Shown: positions 55,227 through 63,901 of the stretch, one piece after another
How positions within the stretch are numbered: position 1 is the first letter of the stretch
Layout: the number at the start of each line of letters is the position of its first letter
Source of the DNA: Bacillus sp. FSL K6-3431
GTDB taxonomy: Bacteria > Bacillota > Bacilli > Bacillales > Bacillaceae_C
Length of the DNA: 64,000 nt
Assembly (NCBI RefSeq): GCF_038002605.1
Contig: NZ_JBBOCT010000001.1
Location: 558,001 to 622,000, forward strand
Direction of reading: 5' to 3'
Program-made: the position numbers and the translations under genes
Notes under the pieces: generated by a model
Seen by the model: only the letters and a program-made list of their open reading frames with translations
Databases searched by the model: none
What the model was told of the DNA's origin: nothing

Positions 55227-55417
55227 CGTTCACATGAAAGATAGAACAGTTATCATCAAGAAAGATTGCTATAATCTATTTATATAACGTTTCCATTAAC
55301 AAAGGACAGGGAGTAATAATTATATACATATTTTACTAAATTGGAGTGATTTAAGCCCTTTACGAATAGGTTGTAACTTTTTCCATGTCTAAACAGTCTA
55401 AATAATAAAAGGATGTG

Positions 55418-56677
55418 ATGGATTTGATGAAAAAAATGATCGTTCCACTACTATTAGCTAGTACCATTGTATTAGCAGTAGGTTGCGGAACTAAAAATGG
55501 CCCAGATAGTTCGGAGGTCTCAAGTAAGGTAGACTTTGGTAAAGAAGATTACAAAAAAATTGTTGCCTCTAACAATGAATTAGGATTCAAATTATTAGGA
55601 AAAGTGGGTGCAGATGAAAATGATAACACATTCATTTCACCTACAAGTTTGTTGATGGCATTGTCCATGGTTTATAACGGGGCGGATGGTGTGACCAAAG
55701 AAGAAATTGCGAAGACAATACAGGCTGATGGAATTGATGTAAATGAGTTAAATAAAGCGAATCTTTCGTTAGTGACCAAGCTTCAAAAAGACTCAGATCA
55801 AATTCATCTGAATGTTGCCAACTCCATTTGGTTAAACGAAAATTTTCATTTTCAAAATGATTTTGCTCAACATAATAAAGATTATTTTAATGCAGAGTTA
55901 CAGGAAATTGATATATCTGATAGTAAGTCTCCAAAAACGATAAATGATTGGGTTAAAAAGTCGACGAACGAGAAGATTGACGAGGTTGTGGAATCCCCCT
56001 TAGATCCTAACTTAGTAGCAATGATTATTAACGCGATTTACTTTAAAGGTGCTTGGACGTATGAATTTGACAAAAGTAAAACAGAGAATCGAACATTCCA
56101 GCTAGCAGATGGAACAAAAAAAGATGTGCCATTAATGACGCTGACGAAAGAATTAGATTATATAGAAAACGAAAACTTTCAGGCAGTCACACTTCCATAC
56201 GGTGACGGAGAGATGAGTATGAAAGTATTTCTTCCGAAAGAAAACTCCAGTTTAGACGAATTCAAGAAATCACTTACAAATGAAAATTGGAAAAAGTGGA
56301 ACTCGGATTTTCATAAAAAAGAAGGTACGATTATCATACCTAAATTTAAATTGGAATACGAAGTTCTATTAAGTGAATCATTAAAAAGTTTCGGTATGAT
56401 CAAGGCTTTTGCGAAAGATGCAGATTTCACGAAAATGATTAAAGAAAAAGATCCATTATGGATAAGTGAAATTAAACAAAAAACATTCGTTGATGTTAAT
56501 GAAAAAGGAACGGAAGCAGCAGCAGTAACTTCCATAGAAATGAGAACAACGTCCATATCTGTAGATGAACCATTCCATATGGAAGTTAATAGGCCATTCT
56601 TCCTAGCAATCACGGATGACGAAACAGATACGATCTTATTTATGGGTTCCATCTCCAATCCGCCGGAAGGAAATTAA
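55418..56677 (+). CDS. Serpin-family lipoprotein
   Basis: A 419-residue protease inhibitor of the serpin fold, anchored to the cell surface. The lipobox AVGC gives lipidated Cys23. Family landmarks are NTFISPTSLLMALSMVYNGA, ANSIWLNE, MIINAIYFKGAWTYEF, the hinge NEKGTEAAAVTS and the closing RPFFLAITDDETDTILFMG. The hinge has small residues, so it is probably an inhibitory serpin. Counting from the hinge, the P1 site falls near Thr/Arg in EMRTTS, which is tentative. The start may instead be ATG 55427. No protease gene is adjacent. Confidence 0.9.
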   Translation: MDLMKKMIVPLLLASTIVLAVGCGTKNGPDSSEVSSKVDFGKEDYKKIVASNNELGFKLLGKVGADENDNTFISPTSLLMALSMVYNGADGVTKEEIAKTIQADGIDVNELNKANLSLVTKLQKDSDQIHLNVANSIWLNENFHFQNDFAQHNKDYFNAELQEIDISDSKSPKTINDWVKKSTNEKIDEVVESPLDPNLVAMIINAIYFKGAWTYEFDKSKTENRTFQLADGTKKDVPLMTLTKELDYIENENFQAVTLPYGDGEMSMKVFLPKENSSLDEFKKSLTNENWKKWNSDFHKKEGTIIIPKFKLEYEVLLSESLKSFGMIKAFAKDADFTKMIKEKDPLWISEIKQKTFVDVNEKGTEAAAVTSIEMRTTSISVDEPFHMEVNRPFFLAITDDETDTILFMGSISNPPEGN

Positions 56678-56706
56678 ATACTTAATAAATGGAAAGGGGA
56701 ATTTAA

Positions 56707-57687
56707 ATGCAAAAAGATTATGTAATTGGATTAGAAGGTGGAGGTACTAAAACTCGCGTGATGGTTGCTGATTTGAAAGGAAATGTGATCGGCTATAAAG
56801 AGTCTGGTAGTGCCCACCCAGATAAAGACCCATTTGCTAAGAAACATATACGAGAGTCCGTTTTAGGAGCTTTAAAAAATGCTAAAGTCGAATTAAATCA
56901 GGTACAGTTTTTTATTGCGGGACTTCCTGGCTATCATAAAAAGGAAGATCTTGAATGGGCAATACCATTAATAAATATAGATGGATTAACCTCTCCTAGA
57001 TTAATAGTTAATGATTCTGAAGTGGGTCATGCAGGTGCCTTCTTGTTTGAACCGGGAATTATGACTATATCTGGAACAGGATCGAATATAATGGGAAGTA
57101 CGGAAAATGGGCGAATCATATTTAATGGTTCTTTTGGTCACTATGCACCCACAGCAGCACGCTTTCTATCTTATGATGCAGTCTATAGAATATTAGCTGG
57201 TCAGACTCTACCAGAAGACCAACCACTAGTAAGTAAGTTTATGGATTTTTGGGATATTCAACTGGAGCATGAATTTCGAGAGCGTGCTTCACAACAGTTT
57301 ATTAACGATCGAATGGAGCGCGACCGCCAATTTGGATTAATGGCACCAATGTTGACTGAAGCGGCCCTCGAAGGTGTACCATTAGCAAAAAAAGTTTGTG
57401 AAAATGCGGTTCGATCATTAGAGAACGGTATTCGATTAGTTGGAGGTTCTTTTCATGAACAACGCGTAAAAGTTTGTTTTGTTGGTAGCGTAATTCGGAG
57501 TACATATATTCGTAATCAATTAACAACGGTTCTGCAAGAGACTTCAAATAAAGACTATCAAGTCATTGAACCAATACTATCTCCCGTTGCCGGTGCTGTC
57601 GCAATGGCGCTTAAAAAGTGCGGAATAAAAATGGGAGAAGATTTGCTCGCTAGTTTATTGCAACATCCACAGTCCAAAGTTGAGTAA
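56707..57687 (+). CDS. BadF/BadG/BcrA/BcrD-type ATPase, N-acetylglucosamine kinase-like
   Basis: A 326-residue sugar kinase of the actin-like ATPase fold. The phosphate-1 loop is IGLEGGGTKTRVMVADLKGNVIG, the second loop ISGTGSNIMGS, and a third adenosine-region motif lies at SPVAGAVAMALKKCG. The family contains GlcNAc kinases. GGAAAGGGGA precedes the ATG, 29 bases after the serpin gene, so they may share a transcript. Substrate is inferred from family only. Confidence 0.85.
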   Translation: MQKDYVIGLEGGGTKTRVMVADLKGNVIGYKESGSAHPDKDPFAKKHIRESVLGALKNAKVELNQVQFFIAGLPGYHKKEDLEWAIPLINIDGLTSPRLIVNDSEVGHAGAFLFEPGIMTISGTGSNIMGSTENGRIIFNGSFGHYAPTAARFLSYDAVYRILAGQTLPEDQPLVSKFMDFWDIQLEHEFRERASQQFINDRMERDRQFGLMAPMLTEAALEGVPLAKKVCENAVRSLENGIRLVGGSFHEQRVKVCFVGSVIRSTYIRNQLTTVLQETSNKDYQVIEPILSPVAGAVAMALKKCGIKMGEDLLASLLQHPQSKVE

Positions 57688-57788
57688 TCTAAATAATTTC
57701 ATTTGAACATTCGAGTACAATAGACGAAGTATGTTTAAATTCAAATTCGAAATAAAGACAATATATTGTTTGAAACCCTAAACCTCTA

Positions 57789-57808
57789 TAGTATCTTTTA
57801 GGATACTA
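57789..57808 (+). promoter_or_regulatory. Predicted HxlR operator upstream of the FMN reductase gene
   Basis: TAGTATCTTTTAGGATACTA, an inverted repeat TAGTAT-N8-ATACTA. The same motif and spacing occurs upstream of the HxlR gene at 59048-59067. Confidence 0.55.
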
Positions 57809-57904
57809 TGGCACTCTCAAGTGCGTTCTTCCCATTTAGGTTTATTTGATCTATAATAACAAAAGAGGAAAGATATAAATCATAATTTAAGGGAGTTTTA
57901 CAAC

Positions 57905-58453
57905 ATGGCAATCAAAGTAAAAGCAATTATCGGTAGTACAAGTTCAACTTCATTCAACTTAAAAATCGTTGAACATATAAGAAATCGATACGCAGACCAA
58001 TTGGATATTACACCTGTCTATATCAATGACCTTGAAACTTTTTCAATTGATATAGAAAGCGCCCCACCAGCAAACGTAAAAGCTTTTAAAGATAATGTCA
58101 AAGATTCGGACGCTGTATTATTTGCAGTACCTGAATATAACTACTCCATTCCAGGGGCTTTAAAAAATGCAATCGACTGGTTATCACGTGGCGGAGATTT
58201 CACAATAAAAGATAAACCTGGATTCATCGTAGGATCTTCTATGGGTGTATTAGGAAGTATCAGAGCGCAAATCCACTTAAGAGAAATTCTTTCCAACCCA
58301 GCGTTAGCACCTGTTCTACTACCAGGTAACGAAGTTTACATTGGTTCTGTTCACGAAAAAGTAAATGAAGCTGGCGAACTAACTGATCAAAATACGATAA
58401 ACTTCTTGGATCAAGTAGTTAATAACTTCATTGAATTTTATAAAAAAAAATAA
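57905..58453 (+). CDS. NAD(P)H-dependent FMN reductase
   Basis: A 182-residue flavodoxin-like oxidoreductase. The FMN phosphate loop is IIGSTSSTSFN, and the flavin-contact motif PEYNYSIPGALKNAIDWLSR is the family signature. Expected activity is reduction of FMN, quinones or azo dyes with NAD(P)H. AAGGGAG precedes the ATG. The gene converges with an HxlR regulator, and both have the same inverted repeat upstream, so HxlR control is likely. Confidence 0.9.
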   Translation: MAIKVKAIIGSTSSTSFNLKIVEHIRNRYADQLDITPVYINDLETFSIDIESAPPANVKAFKDNVKDSDAVLFAVPEYNYSIPGALKNAIDWLSRGGDFTIKDKPGFIVGSSMGVLGSIRAQIHLREILSNPALAPVLLPGNEVYIGSVHEKVNEAGELTDQNTINFLDQVVNNFIEFYKKK

Positions 58454-58506
58454 TGCAACAGCTCTCGTTTAAGTAAATTAACATCTAAAAAGCTACTCTT
58501 CGGGAA

Positions 58507-58549
58507 TGTATAAAAGGCTGTCGAGAAAATCTCGGCAGCCTTTTATACA
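58507..58549. terminator. Bidirectional intrinsic terminator
   Basis: TGTATAAAAGGCTGTCGAGA pairs with TCTCGGCAGCCTTTTATACA over a 3-base loop. It separates the convergent reductase and HxlR genes. Confidence 0.9.
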
Positions 58550-58675
58550 TTTGAGCTATAAGTAGAACTCAGCTTTAGATAACAACCACCTAAACGGCTT
58601 TACCTAGTAACAAGAAAACGAATTAGACAGAAAGAAGAAATATTCGACGCCTAATCCGTTATAAAGTTCTACTGG

Positions 58676-59035
58676 TTATTGCACTTCGCTTATATTCTTG
58701 TTATCACTTTTCTTTTGCATGTGAACGGTATGAGCAGTTCCCCACTTATGCATCATATCTAATACTGGCTGCAAACTTCTCCCATATTCAGATATAGAAT
58801 ACTCCACTTTAGGAGGGATCTGTGGATAAATAACTCTGTTAACAATATCTTCATCTTCCAATTCCCTTAATTGTTTGGTCAACATTTTTTGTGTAATATC
58901 CGGCATTAATCTTTTAAGTTCACTAAACCTCAGAGTCCCTTCAGTAAGTAAATGCAGTAAAATAATCGGCTTCCACTTTCCTACTAAAATGCCTAAAGCT
59001 TCGTTCACATTACATAATTCAGGCTTTATCTCCAT
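58676..59035 (-). CDS. HxlR/MarR-like winged-helix regulator
   Basis: A 119-residue HxlR-type regulator. Cys8 in the N-terminal PELCNVNEAL is the family's conserved redox-sensing position, and the winged helix follows (LRFSELKRLMPDITQKMLTKQLRELEDEDIVNR). ATG 59035 is 5 bases from GGAGG. An ATG 12 bases upstream is also in frame but overlaps that site. It probably represses its own gene and the FMN reductase gene through TAGTAT-N8-ATACTA sites, responding to quinones or aldehydes as relatives do. Confidence 0.9.
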   Translation of the reverse strand: MEIKPELCNVNEALGILVGKWKPIILLHLLTEGTLRFSELKRLMPDITQKMLTKQLRELEDEDIVNRVIYPQIPPKVEYSISEYGRSLQPVLDMMHKWGTAHTVHMQKKSDNKNISEVQ

Positions 59036-59047
59036 ATTTACCTCCAT

Positions 59048-59067
59048 TAGTATCTATTTGTATACTA
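59048..59067 (-). promoter_or_regulatory. Predicted HxlR autoregulatory operator
   Basis: TAGTAT-N8-ATACTA directly upstream of the ribosome binding site of the HxlR gene. It is the same motif as at 57789. Confidence 0.58.
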
Positions 59068-59372
59068 TAGCACTTTGAAGCACCTACTCCCCATAATGTC
59101 GGGCATATTTATAATAACACATATCACGATTCATTACTTTCAATGCTAGAAAAATCGGTGAGTGCAATTATTGTTCCAAAAGCTGAAACAGTCTTGTATA
59201 ATTCAGCTTTATCGTGTGATTAATAGCAATTACACTTGCAGTTACCAGTCCATACTGAACAATAACATCAAGTTGATTATGTTTTGATATCAATTCTATA
59301 CTGGTCATTGTGAGTTATTTCCAGAAATAATTGGGATTCCCGAGGTATTATTAAGTCAAAGGTATCGAATAT

Positions 59373-59660
59373 ATGTTATATCAAAATGCGACGCCCAGTA
59401 TGTACTGGATATTTGATAGGATAGGAATTCGTAAATACTTTGATTCTATAATTCTTTCTGCCATTGCGAATGAAGTAACAGGAAAAGCCAATTATAATAT
59501 CACTCTCGACCATTTACATCTAAAAAAAGAGAAAAGTGTATTTATTAATAATAAAACTGAAAATATTGAAGGAGCCGAACAGGTTAAGATTAAAGGTCTT
59601 TATTTGGTTAGAGAAAAGTTTGATTTCCAAGAAATATTAAAAGAACAAACGTTATTGTAA
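59373..59660 (+). pseudogene. C-terminal remnant of a HAD-superfamily hydrolase
   Basis: The 95-codon frame starts inside the domain: IGIRKYFDSIILSAIANEVTGKANYN matches the post-lid HAD segment, and FINNKTENIEGAEQ matches the usual FIDD..NVEGA motif. The N-terminal DxD nucleophile is absent, the Lys-Pro motif is damaged and the DD pair is NN. The gene is therefore a decayed fragment. The upstream stretch 59068-59372 shows nothing clear. Confidence 0.6.
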
Positions 59661-59788
59661 GTATATAAAAAGAGGCTGTCTCCGAAAAAATATTTAGTTT
59701 ACGGGCTCTTACTCCAACCAAACTAAGGTAAAGTACCTTTTTCTTATTCAAGGAAAAAGACAGTTTGATTATACAATGAAATTAACCC

Positions 59789-59824
59789 CTTAATGTCACA
59801 TTAGCCGTAAAATGTGACATTAAG
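59789..59824. terminator. Hairpin downstream of the DUF3888 gene
   Basis: CTTAATGTCACATT pairs perfectly with AATGTGACATTAAG over an 8-base loop. It lies just past the minus-strand stop, without a strong T-run. Confidence 0.55.
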
Positions 59825-59832
59825 AAATACAA

Positions 59833-60249
59833 TTAATCCGCAGTATATTTAGTTAATTTATCAAATTCTTTACCAGAGATATACCGATGCTTGTAGGTAA
59901 TGACACTATAATTGGTATATTTCTCCCCAGGTATGCGAATAGTCATACGAATTAACTTATAAGGCGGGTTAAGTGGTCCTTCAAATCCAATAACTCGTAT
60001 TGACACATCATATGAATCATTTTCAATATCTCTTGATACTTTTTCAATCCTACTAAAAGTAAATAACTGGAAATCGCCGTATTTATTCATAATTTCGTGT
60101 ATGGTGGTTACCCCCAAGTACCTTAGATAAGCTAATTCCATTATGGAAGGAGGCTGATTTTGAGGAATTATTTCTGTTGTGGTTTTTGCTTCACTAACAC
60201 TAGTGTACGAAATGAAAATGATAAGAAATAATAGGGCTGTTTTTCTCAT
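59833..60249 (-). CDS. Secreted DUF3888-like protein
   Basis: A 138-residue exported protein with a signal peptide (residues 1-21, SVSEA cleavage region). The mature part reads PPSIMELAYLRYLGVTTIHEIMNKYGDFQLF and ends in PPYKLIRMTIRIPGEKYTNYSVITYKHRYI. This agrees with DUF3888 proteins of Bacilli by eye. GGGAGACTTAATA precedes the ATG. Function unknown. Confidence 0.68.
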   Translation of the reverse strand: MRKTALLFLIIFISYTSVSEAKTTTEIIPQNQPPSIMELAYLRYLGVTTIHEIMNKYGDFQLFTFSRIEKVSRDIENDSYDVSIRVIGFEGPLNPPYKLIRMTIRIPGEKYTNYSVITYKHRYISGKEFDKLTKYTAD

Positions 60250-60335
60250 TATTAAGTCTCCCTGTAAATTATTAACTTATTTTTTACAAGAAGATGGATT
60301 TTATTCATAAAAACTTTTGGATAGAGGATGTTAAA

Positions 60336-60605
60336 GCTGAAGAAATTAATTCTGTGATTGGTGAATAAACTTACCCGTCTGCTTTACTATGTAGTGATAC
60401 AGCCAGCAACTACAAGAAATTTTCTACAAAGAAGTAACTACAACAGGAAACGGTTAATGAATGCAAAAAAGAACGAGTGAAAAAGGGGATTTTAACCGGT
60501 AAAAAAGTTGGATGTGCGTTCAAAGTGTGGCGACTAAATATTTGAATAATTACCTTTCTTGTTCTGTTTGCACCATGATTTAGGGAAAATTTTTACATTT
60601 GAAAA
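60336..60605 (+). pseudogene. IS1595-family transposase remnant
   Basis: One frame reads AEEINSVIGE-stop-TYPSALLCSDTASNYKKF, a stop, then QQETVNECKKERVKKGI. A second frame continues VATKYLNNYLSCSV. These are the ordered C-terminal motifs of IS1595/ISXO2-type transposases (LLCSDTASNYKKF; GVATKYLNNYL). At least two stops and one frameshift show it is dead. It fills most of the gap 60250-60693. Confidence 0.6.
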
Positions 60606-60693
60606 ACTGGTAAAACGAAGGCTTAGTTCAACGTGTCAAAAATGCATATTACTATAGTTAATATATTGAGGAATGCTTAAAATAGACCCTAAT

Positions 60694-61116
60694 TTAAAGG
60701 GTTATAGTGAAGTTTAATAATGCCAAGAATTTGGTTGTGTCGCCTTCAAATGTGAAGAAATACGGTCTGTTTTCATCGTCAAAAACCATCAAATATGGGT
60801 TTTCTTGACCGGGAAATATGATTATTACTTCATCAGCAAGGTCATTAAACCATTGATTTTTCACCATAATATTAGGTTTTAAAGGGATCTTTATCATAAA
60901 TCCTTTATTTGGAATAGGGTTGGATTTAACATATACGCCTGTTATTTCTTCGAGAAACTTTTTTACTTCTTGTTGCAAATCGGTATCCGATTGAACACTC
61001 ATAATAACTGTTCCTCGATCTATATCAAAAATTTCAATTTGTTGATTAGTTTGGGCCGTAGCAATTGTAGAAGTTAATTGAAAAGCTATAATAACTTCTA
61101 ATACCTTTTTAATCAC
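60694..61116 (-). CDS. Secreted protein of unknown function
   Basis: A 140-residue protein that I do not recognise. The N-terminus MIKKVLEVIIAFQLTSTIATAQ looks like a signal peptide. The mature part is mixed alpha/beta with DRGTVIMSVQSDTDLQQEVKKFLEEITGVYVKSNPIPNKG. GTG 61116 is 5 bases after TGAGGTGG; a GTG 9 bases earlier abuts that site. It lies beside another small secreted protein gene on the same strand. Confidence 0.58.
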   Translation of the reverse strand: MIKKVLEVIIAFQLTSTIATAQTNQQIEIFDIDRGTVIMSVQSDTDLQQEVKKFLEEITGVYVKSNPIPNKGFMIKIPLKPNIMVKNQWFNDLADEVIIIFPGQENPYLMVFDDENRPYFFTFEGDTTKFLALLNFTITL

Positions 61117-61362
61117 CTGAACCACCTCAAAGGTATTATCCCCTGATAATCAAGTTGTATAAGAGAAACCAATTATTTTCAAAAATAAAAACGACAACAG
61201 TCCTTAATATTAGCGGATAACTGGAAAGAAAATGCAATCCAAACTATTGAAAAAGGCTTTTGACGAAAATGATTTGAATTTATGCAAATGTTATATAGTA
61301 GGAGATTGATGAGAGATATGATAACAGTGAAAATGTCGGCATAACAAAAATATTGGTTATAA

Positions 61363-61491
61363 CAGGAAAAGGACAAAGCTCTTGAAAGAGTATCCAACAT
61401 ATATTCAGAAAAACTAACGTCAACAGGTGCAGGAGTTAAGAATGGAACTTTTTGCGACTCTGGCTTACCACATAATACCATCGAACTGTGA
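61363..61491 (+). pseudogene. Possible coding remnant
   Basis: A 42-codon frame without a start reads QEKDKALERVSNIYSEKL, then TSTGAGVKNGTFCDSGLPH, to TGA. It looks protein-like but was not identified, and stops precede it. The rest of 61117-61555 shows no gene. Confidence 0.25.
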
Positions 61492-61555
61492 TTTAACATT
61501 CTCTATCTACCAACTTATCAATATGTTAAAATTTACTAATAAGGGTGGTGATAGA

Positions 61556-61801
61556 GTGAATTCATTTTCTTACAAAATACTAGGATTTATTTTTTTATTA
61601 GCATCGGGACTAATCTATGCATTAGAGGACTTATCCTCAGTATTATCTACAAGTATTATCCAAGCTGGGTTCTTTTCTGGACAAATGAGTGGATCAGTAC
61701 CAGAAGTAGAAAAAGCACATTTATTTGATAACTTATTTGTTCCCTTATTCTTCCTAATAAGTTTGGTTTTATTAGTCTATGGGTTTAAGAAAAGAGAATA
61801 G
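61556..61801 (+). CDS. Small two-helix membrane protein
   Basis: An 81-residue protein of unknown function with hydrophobic segments at about residues 7-25 and 58-75 and a polar loop QMSGSVPEVEKAH between. GTG 61556 is chosen because AGGGTGGTGA lies 5 bases upstream. The frame stays open 129 bases further upstream but without a binding site. Confidence 0.6.
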   Translation: MNSFSYKILGFIFLLASGLIYALEDLSSVLSTSIIQAGFFSGQMSGSVPEVEKAHLFDNLFVPLFFLISLVLLVYGFKKRE

Positions 61802-62240
61802 TCGCTGCTTGCCCGCTATTTGCTGGTTTTTTTAATTAAATCTATGAGACTTAATGTGTCAACTGTGCATGCATCTTAAATCCGTCTAGAATGAAGTAAG
61901 TGTAAAATCTTGGCTGTGATATAGTGGTAATTTGTCTAGGAGTATTCCTCAGCTAACTGGGAAGGTTACTGCAGTAACCTTTTTCCACGTCAACGAAAGG
62001 GCAGGTTAGTTGAATAACCAATTAAAAATAAAATTCCTCCATTTTCAATAAAGATTTTATTAGTCGCTAGTGTAAGGGCTAGAGGAGATCGAACGGTAGC
62101 TATTTTTTTCTTATTGTAATAAAGGATGCAGTTTAGTTCAATAACGAATGGATGTTATACTTTAAACGAATTATAAAAATTCGATGCTCAGCTATTTAAT
62201 AAAGACTAAGATTATTTATGTAAGTGAGGTATTCAAAATA
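61802..62240. other. Gene-free stretch with a palindromic terminator
   Basis: AAGGTTACT-GC-AGTAACCT with a T-run (61962-61985) looks like an intrinsic terminator. Nothing else is evident. Confidence 0.55.
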
Positions 62241-62981
62241 ATGATGAAAATAGTACCACCTAAGCCTTTTTTCTATAAAGGTGGAGAGAAAGCCGTATTA
62301 TTATTACATTCTTTTACAAGCAATACGATCGATATGAAAAAGTTAGGGAAATATTTGCAAAAGGACAATTATTCTTGCTATGCACCATTATACAGTGGAC
62401 ATGGTTTAACAGCAGAAGAAATTCTCACATATAGACCGTCAGATTGGTGGCAAGATGTACTAAACGGTTACCAGTTGTTGAAAAATGAAGGTTTTGAAAA
62501 AATAACTGTGATTGGTCTTTCTCTTGGTGGTGTGTTTGCATTAAAAGTTGCTCAAGAGTTGGAGATAAATGGAGTTGTGACAATGTCAGTGCCAATACAT
62601 AGGGAAGCTACTTTTCTAAAAAAGCGTGTCTTTCATTATGCAAAAAGATACAAACGACTTGAAGGGAAAAATGAAGAACAAATAAATTTAGAAATGAAAC
62701 TTCTTCAAAATATGTCTATCTATTCATTAGTTGAGTTCCAACAGTTTATTGATATAACGATGGATAAATTAGCTCTTTTAACGTCACCAATTCGTATATT
62801 ATATGGTGAATTAGATGAACCGCTGTATAAAGAAAGTGCAGAGATAATTTTTCAAAGCGTTGCGACGAATCAAAAAACAATAAAGGGATACCCGAACGCT
62901 AAACACTTGATGACATTAGGAACGGACATTAACGACGTGAACAAAGATATTCTTACATTCTTAAATGATTTAACTTGGTAG
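62241..62981 (+). CDS. Est30-like carboxylesterase
   Basis: A 246-residue alpha/beta hydrolase close to the Geobacillus Est30 type. The nucleophile elbow GLSLGG, the acid in LYGELDEPLY and the His in NAKHLMTL give a full triad. The segment after the first strand reads LLHSFTSN where the family has LLHGFTGN, so the oxyanion region is changed. MMKIVPPKPFF at the N-terminus is the family's normal start, so ATG 62241 is chosen over an ATG 57 bases upstream. Substrates should be short-chain esters. Confidence 0.88.
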   Translation: MMKIVPPKPFFYKGGEKAVLLLHSFTSNTIDMKKLGKYLQKDNYSCYAPLYSGHGLTAEEILTYRPSDWWQDVLNGYQLLKNEGFEKITVIGLSLGGVFALKVAQELEINGVVTMSVPIHREATFLKKRVFHYAKRYKRLEGKNEEQINLEMKLLQNMSIYSLVEFQQFIDITMDKLALLTSPIRILYGELDEPLYKESAEIIFQSVATNQKTIKGYPNAKHLMTLGTDINDVNKDILTFLNDLTW

Positions 62982-63200
62982 TTTAAATGAATCTTCAACT
63001 AACAGTAGCTTTACTTCAAGAAGGAGTAACGCTGTTTCCTTATTCAACGGGTGCTTTCCTTTAATAAAAAATTCATTTTCTACATTATGGCGGTCTTTTT
63101 ACTCGGGGCAGGATAGTCAAGGAAAGCTGAAAAAAATAATGATTACGATTATAATTCAAGAATTCAATAAAACACTTGAATAGAAAGCAGGTGATTTAAA

Positions 63201-63854
63201 ATGATAAATGAACGATATTTAAAGTATTTATTGTATCATGAATTTTCCAGAATAGGTAAAAGTATCTCTAGTCCAAAACGATTGGAGATTCTTGATATTT
63301 TATCTCAAGGTCCAAAGTCGGTGGAGGCACTATCAAAAGCAACTACTATGTCTGTAGCAAATGTATCTCAACATTTACAAACCCTTTCCAAGTCTAGAAT
63401 GGTAAAGTTTCAGAAGAAAGGAAACTATGTGATTTACGAACTAGCAGATGTAGCCATTTCAGATTTTTTAAATTCCTTGCATACATTATCAGAAAAACAG
63501 TTTGTACAAGTTCAACAAATAAAACAAGATTTCTTAAATGCTAATCTCGGCATGGATGGGGTTTCGCTTTTAGAACTGAAAGAACGGATGGAGAAAGGTG
63601 AAGTCATTTTGTTGGATGTGAGACCTAAAGAGGAATATGAAGAAGCTCATATTCCAGGTGCTGTTTCTATGCCTATTGAAGAATTAAGAGAGAAACTTTC
63701 TACTTTACCAACCAATTGTGATGTTGTAGCTTATTGCCGAGGCAGTTACTGTTTAATGTCGGTGGAAGCTGTTGAACTTTTAAAGTCCAGAGGTGTTAAT
63801 GCCTTTCGTTTAGAGGAAGGTGTACATGATTGGATAAAATTAACAGAACTATAA
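63201..63854 (+). CDS. ArsR-type regulator fused to a rhodanese domain
   Basis: A 217-residue protein. Residues about 10-95 form an ArsR winged helix (LEILDILSQGPKSVEALSKATTMSVANVSQHLQTL). Residues about 125-215 form a rhodanese domain with the active-site loop YCRGSYC, whose first cysteine would carry the persulfide. It probably senses reactive sulfur or another thiol-active signal. AGCAGGTGAT precedes the ATG. The next gene, cut by the window end, looks like an MFS transporter and may be its target. Confidence 0.9.
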   Translation: MINERYLKYLLYHEFSRIGKSISSPKRLEILDILSQGPKSVEALSKATTMSVANVSQHLQTLSKSRMVKFQKKGNYVIYELADVAISDFLNSLHTLSEKQFVQVQQIKQDFLNANLGMDGVSLLELKERMEKGEVILLDVRPKEEYEEAHIPGAVSMPIEELREKLSTLPTNCDVVAYCRGSYCLMSVEAVELLKSRGVNAFRLEEGVHDWIKLTEL

Positions 63855-63901
63855 ATAACTTGGGGGTTAAAAAATGATATTGGGAATCAAGGTAATAAAC
63901 A

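Noticed and set aside
61179..61499. Minus-strand open frame of 106 codons
   Set aside because: No binding site, no recognisable domain, and a plus-strand coding-like remnant overlaps it.
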